DNA of 64,000 nucleotides, taken from positions 122,519 through 186,518 of the forward strand of contig DDSV01000049.1 in assembly GCA_002344215.1 (NCBI GenBank), written 5' to 3'. Below the pieces are notes generated by a model. The model worked only from the letters and a program-made list of their open reading frames with translations. It had not been told where the DNA came from and did no database searches. Below, piece by piece: positions 59,142 through 64,000 of the stretch. Every line of letters starts with the position of its first letter. Within the stretch, counting starts at the first letter, position 1. The DNA is from Akkermansiaceae bacterium UBA2381. GTDB lineage: Bacteria; Verrucomicrobiota; Verrucomicrobiia; Verrucomicrobiales; DEV007. The translations under genes and the position numbers were made by a program.

Positions 59142-60932
59142 ATGCCCTATATCACCCCCTCGACCGCCCAGCCCGAATATGATGTCGCCATCGTCGGATC
59201 CGGGGCGGGCGGTGGCCAGATGGCCTATACCCTGACCCTCGCCGGCGTGAAATGTGTCATGCTTGAAGCGGGAAGGAATTACGATCCTCTCACCGAAACC
59301 CCCATGTTCATGACCGGTGAACATGCGCCGCTCGGCGGGGTGAGCACACCGGACAAAAACTTCGGATTCTTCGACGCCACCGTCGACGGCGGCTGGCAGG
59401 TGCCGGGCGAACCCTACACCCAGGCTTCGGACAAGAAGGAGGAACAATTCTGGTGGTGGAGGGCGCGCATGATGGGTGGTCGCACGAACCACTGGGGCCG
59501 CATCTCGCTGCGCAACGGCCCCTACGATTTCAAACCCCGCTCCCGCGACGGCCTCGGCTTCGACTGGCCGGTGACCTACGAGGAGATCGAACCCTACTAC
59601 ACGAAAGTGGAACAGCTCATCGGAGTTTACGGCACGAACCCGGGAATGGAGAACACGCCCGACTCACCCGAGGGCGTCCTGATGCCACCCCCGAAGGGCC
59701 GCATCGCCGAACTGGTCTCGCAGAAGTATGGAAAGAAGCTCGGCATTCCCTTTATGCCGATCCATCGGGCGGTCCTGACAAAACCACTAGATTCGTTGAA
59801 CCTTCCGAAAAAGCTCCACCCCGGAAACGAGTGGGCGCAAAAAATCGTGGCGGAGTCAATGGTGCGCCGGGCCCCCTGCTTCTGGGCAACGGACTGCGGA
59901 CGCGGCTGCTCGATCAGTGCGAACTATCAATCCACCACGGTGCATCTTCCGCCCGCCCTCGCGACAGGCAACCTCGACATCATAGCGAACGCCCACGCCC
60001 GCGAGGTGATTGTTTCTCCCGAGGGAAAAGCGACGGGAGTCCTCTACATCGACCGGACCACGGGCAAGGAGGAACGCATCCAGGCAAAGACAGTTGTCCT
60101 CGCCGCGAGCAGTGGCGAAACGGTCCGCATTCTTTTGAACTCGAACGCGGGTAAGGGTGTCGCCAACAGCAGCGGACTCGTCGGGCGCTACATCATGGAC
60201 ACGGTCGGCACCAGTGTGAGCGGCCAGGTCCCCCTGCTGGAGAACGTGCCTCCACACAACGAGGAAGGAGCGGGCGGTTCACATTTTTATGCCCCCTGGT
60301 GGGGATATCAGGATCAGGCCGCCGGAAAACTGAACTTCGCCCGCGGATACCACATCGAAATGGGCGGATCCCGCTCCATGCCCAAAGGCGACAATCCCGT
60401 GCCGGCGGATCTCACCCCGGGGAGCTACGGCAAAAAATTCAAGGAGGAGATGCGCCGCTACTACGGCTCCATCGTTGGATACTCCTGCCGGGGAGAAATG
60501 ATTCCGAACGAGGGCAGTTTCTGCGAACTCGATCCCGAGGTAAAAGACAAGTGGGGCATCCCCGTGATGCGCTGGCACTGGAAGTGGAGCGAGCACGAAA
60601 TTAATCAGGTCGCTCACGCCCGCCGCACTTTCTCCGAGCTCATCGAGTCCATGGGCGGCACCGTTCGCGTCGACCAGACGGAGGCACCGACCGACTACAT
60701 CGCCCCGGGAGGAAAAATCATTCACGAGGTCGGAGGAGCGATCATGGGCGACGACGCCCGGACCTCCGTCTGCAATGAATGGAACCAGACCTGGGATGTG
60801 AAGAACCTGATCCTCTGCGATGGCTCGCCCTTTGCCAGCAATGCGGACAAGAACCCGACGCTCACGATCATGGCGCTCGCCTGGCGTGCTGCCGATCGAC
60901 TCATCGAAGAATCCCGGAAAGGAAATCTCTAA
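59142..60932 (+). CDS. GMC-family FAD-dependent oxidoreductase
   Basis: A 596-residue flavoprotein. ATG 59142 (MPYITPSTAQPEYDVAIVGS) is the right start: the FAD-binding segment DVAIVGSGAGGGQMAYTLTL follows immediately. The middle has MMGGRTNHWGRISLR typical of GMC dehydrogenases, and the C-terminus carries HEVGGAIMGDDARTSVCN and GSPFASNADKNPTLTIMALA. Partners of this class oxidise sugars, alcohols or gluconate. It is 14 nt upstream of the gluconate-2-dehydrogenase subunit-3-like gene, making a two-subunit dehydrogenase likely. The substrate and electron acceptor are not evident. Confidence 0.93.
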   Translation: MPYITPSTAQPEYDVAIVGSGAGGGQMAYTLTLAGVKCVMLEAGRNYDPLTETPMFMTGEHAPLGGVSTPDKNFGFFDATVDGGWQVPGEPYTQASDKKEEQFWWWRARMMGGRTNHWGRISLRNGPYDFKPRSRDGLGFDWPVTYEEIEPYYTKVEQLIGVYGTNPGMENTPDSPEGVLMPPPKGRIAELVSQKYGKKLGIPFMPIHRAVLTKPLDSLNLPKKLHPGNEWAQKIVAESMVRRAPCFWATDCGRGCSISANYQSTTVHLPPALATGNLDIIANAHAREVIVSPEGKATGVLYIDRTTGKEERIQAKTVVLAASSGETVRILLNSNAGKGVANSSGLVGRYIMDTVGTSVSGQVPLLENVPPHNEEGAGGSHFYAPWWGYQDQAAGKLNFARGYHIEMGGSRSMPKGDNPVPADLTPGSYGKKFKEEMRRYYGSIVGYSCRGEMIPNEGSFCELDPEVKDKWGIPVMRWHWKWSEHEINQVAHARRTFSELIESMGGTVRVDQTEAPTDYIAPGGKIIHEVGGAIMGDDARTSVCNEWNQTWDVKNLILCDGSPFASNADKNPTLTIMALAWRAADRLIEESRKGNL

Positions 60933-60946
60933 ACGACGGTCTATCC

Positions 60947-61621
60947 ATGAATCCACCTTCCTCTCCCCTTCCCCATCAACGTCTCTCCCGCCGTCAGGTG
61001 ATCCAGATGTTCGCCGCCGCAAGCGCAGCCACCGGAGCGGCCTCGCTCAGTCCGCTCGCCTTCGGCGCGGAGGGCGACGCGGCCGCCGCGAGTGGTTACG
61101 GCACTGATCCGGTCCTCGCCAAGGTCTACACGCGCGGTGAGGTGTGGCCTCTCACTTTCAACGAGGCCCAGACGCGCACCGCCACGGCCCTCAGTGATGT
61201 CATTCTCCCCGCCGACGACCTCGGACCCGCAGCCAGCGCCGTGGGAGTCCCCGAGTTTCTCGATGAATGGGTGAGTGCTCCCTACCCTGACCAACAAGCC
61301 GACCGTCCTGTCATTCTCAAGGGACTCGAGTGGATCGAGAATGAGTCGAAGAAGCGATTCAACAAATCCTTTGCCGACCTCGAATTGACCCGGCAGCATG
61401 CCATTTGTGATGACATCTGTGATCCTGACAAAGCCACTCCGGAGTTCAAGGAGGTGGCGGGCTTTTTCCTGAAATTCCGAAGTCTGGCCGCAGGCGGTTA
61501 CTACTGCACCCAGGAAGGATGGAAGGCGATCGGCTTTGTCGGTAACCTCGCCACGGCGACCTTCGACGGACCGCCTCCCGAGGTGCTCAAATTGCTGGAC
61601 GTCGAGCAGACGGTGGCATAA
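60947..61621 (+). CDS. TAT-exported gluconate 2-dehydrogenase subunit 3-like protein
   Basis: A 224-residue protein with a twin-arginine signal (SRRQVIQMFAAASAATGAA). ATG 60947 is preferred because the longer frame overlaps the GMC gene. The body shows the subunit-3 pattern: LTFNEAQTRTATALSDVILP, DLGPAASAVGVPEFLDEW and GGYYCTQEGWKAIGFVGN. In this family the small subunit helps export or anchor the GMC partner through the TAT pathway. A 6-bp hairpin GCCGGT/ACCGGC (61635-61655) lies in the 34-nt gap before the convergent AsmA-like gene. Confidence 0.92.
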   Translation: MNPPSSPLPHQRLSRRQVIQMFAAASAATGAASLSPLAFGAEGDAAAASGYGTDPVLAKVYTRGEVWPLTFNEAQTRTATALSDVILPADDLGPAASAVGVPEFLDEWVSAPYPDQQADRPVILKGLEWIENESKKRFNKSFADLELTRQHAICDDICDPDKATPEFKEVAGFFLKFRSLAAGGYYCTQEGWKAIGFVGNLATATFDGPPPEVLKLLDVEQTVA

Positions 61622-61655
61622 AGCGAAAGGAGCGCCGGTTTTAAGAACACCGGCC

Positions 61656-63998
61656 CTACTGCCCCACCGGAACGGCCACCGCAGGCTTCGGTGCGGAGCC
61701 TCCACCCAGAAAGCTCTTGAACAAGTCGGTGATCTCGGGATCGATTTTGATCCCGGTGGCCTCTTCGATCTTTCCGGAAATGACCTTGGCCGGATCCTCC
61801 GAACCCGCAAGGGCTTCCTTAAGCGAGCCGAGGCTCTCCTTCGAGGTTCCGAGCACCGTTCCCAGAGCCGCCGAAGCGAATTCGATCGGAAACTCTGAAA
61901 TTTTAATGACCGGAGCAGTCACGGGACCGCTTCCCTCGACCACAATGGCCTTGTCCGCCAGTCCGGTCGCCGCGGCGAGGGACGGCTCGAGAACTCCGCG
62001 GGAAGTGAACTGGGTTTCCTGGGAAGAGAGGTTCAGATTTCCACTGGTGATGATCCTCGCACCCCCGTTTTCGATCGTGAGATCATTGGTGAGCAGGACT
62101 CCCGACTCGATGATGTAAGCACCGGTGACGGATCCTTTTTCCGTCGCTCCAAAGGCGGGCACGATTCCGCCCACAAGTTTCTGCACCGGTCCCAGAACGG
62201 GGAAGGTGGGCAGCGATGCCTCGTCGATACGGAGGGTTCCCCCGCCTCTGATTTTGGAGACATCCTTGTAACCGACCCCCCGGAAGGTGAGGAAGAGATT
62301 ACCTGACATCCCCACTTTTTCCTGACCGAAATACACGGCGGCTTTATCCAACGGCATTCTCGAAATCTCAACAAGGCCATTGAACGGACTGGCATCACTG
62401 GTGAGCCGGGTTGCCCCGTTGACCAGAACCGCTCCCCCGAAAAGATCGGCGGCGGCATCGTTGGTTTCGAGAGATCCGCGGCTGAGCTTGAACGTTCCCC
62501 GAATGTCCTTCAGGGGAAGTTCGCGATCCCCGCTCAGGTAGACAAGCCCCTGCCCGTGTTCGTAACGGATCTCCAGATCGGCCTGGATCGGATCGGCGAG
62601 AGGAACTTCGCCGGTGATCCGGATGGTCGGGGCGTCCACGAAACGAACTGACTTCAACTTTTCAGCATAGTCGGGCTGGTAGGATTTCAGGAGTGAAACG
62701 AGATCAACGGTCGACTGGAACTGCCCGATACGAAGAATATTGGCACTGGGATCAACCGTCAGGGAAGCGGCGATGATGCCGTCTCCATAACCCAACTGAA
62801 CACTTGGAAAACTCAGCACACCTGTCTCCGGAATAATCGTGAACGCAACCACCAGCGATTTAAAATCAATGTTGCTCCACTTCACTTCGGATCCGCTCAG
62901 ATTTCCATTGAGTTCGATCAAGTCGGGCCTCGCTGCATCCACGGAAAAATTCACTGACAGAACAGGAGCCTCCCCACCCGTACCCTCGAGCGCCAGCCAG
63001 GGCTGAATCTGCCGGAAGGCGGTGAAATCAAGAGTCAGACGATCCGAAGCCGGCTCTGCGTCCGGTGCCTTGGCTTCCGTCGCCGCGCCTGCGGATTCCG
63101 TCAGTTTCACCAGGCCCGTAAGGTCGACACGAAGACCTCCGACCTGGGCGGAAAGACGCTCGACCTCGACGCTTTCCTCTCCGGCGAGGATCTCACCCTC
63201 GATTCCGCTGACTTCCGCAAAAACGTCAGGCCCCTCGAAAAGGGTGAGTTTGGAATCCTTCAGTGAAATCTCGGCTGAACCTAGCTGCCCGCCGCCCTTG
63301 GCGAGGGCAAGGATATCCACATTAATTCCAATGCTTGAGGCTTTGATCGCGGGTCGCTCCTTCGAGGCATCGTCAAAAACGGTCACTTCATCAAAGACAA
63401 GCCCCCTCGGGAACTCGTATTTCCACGATCCGAAGTCCAGATAGATCCCCTTCTCTTCAAGCTTTCCGGTGACCACCGAAGTCACCTCTTTTCCGAAATC
63501 ACCCGCTCGCGACCAGGCCAGGGCTGCCACTGCCGCGATCCCCAGAAAAACGAGGAGACTCCCGATGAAAAAGAGCGTGGCAAAAATGGTCCAGCAGCCC
63601 GCTTTCTTTTTCGGCGGAGTTACGGTCACAGGAAGGGCTGAGTCCTCCTGTCCTCCGAGCAAGCCGTCGAGTCCTTCGAAAGCATCGTTATCACCTGGTT
63701 TTTCGACCTCCGTAGCCTTTTCGATAGGGTCGGTTTTTCCGCTGACTTCTTTCCTCTCAGACTCCGGGGTCACTTCTTTGGTCACCGTTTCTTTCGGTGC
63801 GGGCAGATCGTCAATCAGATCAATGTCAGCAGGATCTGTCCGAGGTCCTCGCTTCAAAGGTGACACGGAAAAAGTCGGCATTTCCAAACTGTCCTTCTCA
63901 CTCCCTTCCGGCAGAATACTCTCCACGGTATCTTCCGCTTCACGGGGCTTCAGCGGGCCCATAATATCCTCAAGCCCATCCGTTTTCCCGGGTTCGGT
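61656..63998 (-). CDS. AsmA-like / envelope-biogenesis protein, 5' end beyond window
   Basis: The frame reads from the right edge without a stop (TEPGKTDGLEDIMGPLKPRE), so the true start probably lies beyond the window; an in-frame ATG at 63962 gives 768 residues. A charged, disordered N-terminus (about 110 residues after that ATG) leads to one membrane segment (about 121-146, TIFATLFFIGSLLVFLGIAA). A long periplasmic beta-rich region follows, with the AsmA-like C-terminal repeat pattern (GGTLRIDEASLPTFPVLGPV, NLNLSSQETQFTSRGVLEPS). AsmA-type proteins are thought to shape envelope lipid transport or outer-membrane assembly. The C-terminal tail ends PKPAVAVPVGQ. Confidence 0.8.
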   Translation of the reverse strand, partial: TEPGKTDGLEDIMGPLKPREAEDTVESILPEGSEKDSLEMPTFSVSPLKRGPRTDPADIDLIDDLPAPKETVTKEVTPESERKEVSGKTDPIEKATEVEKPGDNDAFEGLDGLLGGQEDSALPVTVTPPKKKAGCWTIFATLFFIGSLLVFLGIAAVAALAWSRAGDFGKEVTSVVTGKLEEKGIYLDFGSWKYEFPRGLVFDEVTVFDDASKERPAIKASSIGINVDILALAKGGGQLGSAEISLKDSKLTLFEGPDVFAEVSGIEGEILAGEESVEVERLSAQVGGLRVDLTGLVKLTESAGAATEAKAPDAEPASDRLTLDFTAFRQIQPWLALEGTGGEAPVLSVNFSVDAARPDLIELNGNLSGSEVKWSNIDFKSLVVAFTIIPETGVLSFPSVQLGYGDGIIAASLTVDPSANILRIGQFQSTVDLVSLLKSYQPDYAEKLKSVRFVDAPTIRITGEVPLADPIQADLEIRYEHGQGLVYLSGDRELPLKDIRGTFKLSRGSLETNDAAADLFGGAVLVNGATRLTSDASPFNGLVEISRMPLDKAAVYFGQEKVGMSGNLFLTFRGVGYKDVSKIRGGGTLRIDEASLPTFPVLGPVQKLVGGIVPAFGATEKGSVTGAYIIESGVLLTNDLTIENGGARIITSGNLNLSSQETQFTSRGVLEPSLAAATGLADKAIVVEGSGPVTAPVIKISEFPIEFASAALGTVLGTSKESLGSLKEALAGSEDPAKVISGKIEEATGIKIDPEITDLFKSFLGGGSAPKPAVAVPVGQ

Positions 63999-64000
63999 TA

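Overview
The window comes from a GC-rich bacterium of the PVC group, most likely a member of the Verrucomicrobiota. The evidence is the gene stock: DUF1501, DUF1549/DUF1553 (PSCyt2/PSD1) multihaem proteins, a PVC-type haem-binding beta-propeller protein, a Rhodopirellula/Verrucomicrobium-type ECF sigma factor, sulfatases and TAT-exported Gfo/Idh/MocA oxidoreductases. No rRNA, tRNA or CRISPR array was recognised.

Layout: 1-3452 (minus) is the end of an exopolysaccharide locus, with a Wzz/BY-kinase protein followed by a priming sugar-phosphate transferase cut by the window edge. 3785-7585 (plus) is an ExbB/ExbD proton channel pair followed by a large exported TPR protein. 7586-11980 holds a membrane-anchored protein of unknown function, an A-type Fe-S carrier, mutL and a lactonase-like propeller. 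12084-14088 has a pseudopilin-like protein with a 15-residue glycine/asparagine repeat, and an RskA-like membrane protein. 14101-20393 (minus) is a tightly coupled operon: ECF sigma factor, FecR-LamG protein, PSCyt/PSD1 protein, DUF1501 protein. A PhoD-like phosphatase and housekeeping pyrimidine (pyrR-pyrB-pyrC) and purine (purD) genes follow to 25971.

26138-36665 is a second PSCyt/DUF1501 locus: a minus-strand operon (DUF1501, PPC-domain protein, Ig/DUF1549/DUF1553 protein) divergent from a cytochrome/WD40/coiled-coil protein. 36751-50558 looks like a catabolic region for sulfated or complex glycans: two Gfo/Idh/MocA proteins, a sulfatase with a helical-repeat tail, a PVC haem-binding propeller, a sulfatase fused to a family-2 glycoside hydrolase, a PmoA-family protein and a lipoprotein cytochrome c.

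50559-52811 is the clearest accessory island. An IS91-type HUH transposase and a small membrane-anchored ORF are each followed, 13-15 nt after the stop codon, by an attC-like site of classical integron geometry. No integrase gene is visible, so it resembles a small cassette cluster without an integrase. 52812-63998 returns to chromosomal genes: a DUF6498-like membrane protein, a TonB-like/squalene-cyclase-toroid protein, a cupin, ribBA, ribH, a D-2-hydroxyacid dehydrogenase, a GMC oxidoreductase with its small subunit, and an AsmA-like envelope protein running off the right edge.

Several dispersed or tandem short repeats are scattered through the window: palindromes near pyrC/purD and near ribBA/ribH, a TTGGTCC heptamer array, and a GTTTCAAG-type repeat inserted in frame inside a PSD1 gene.
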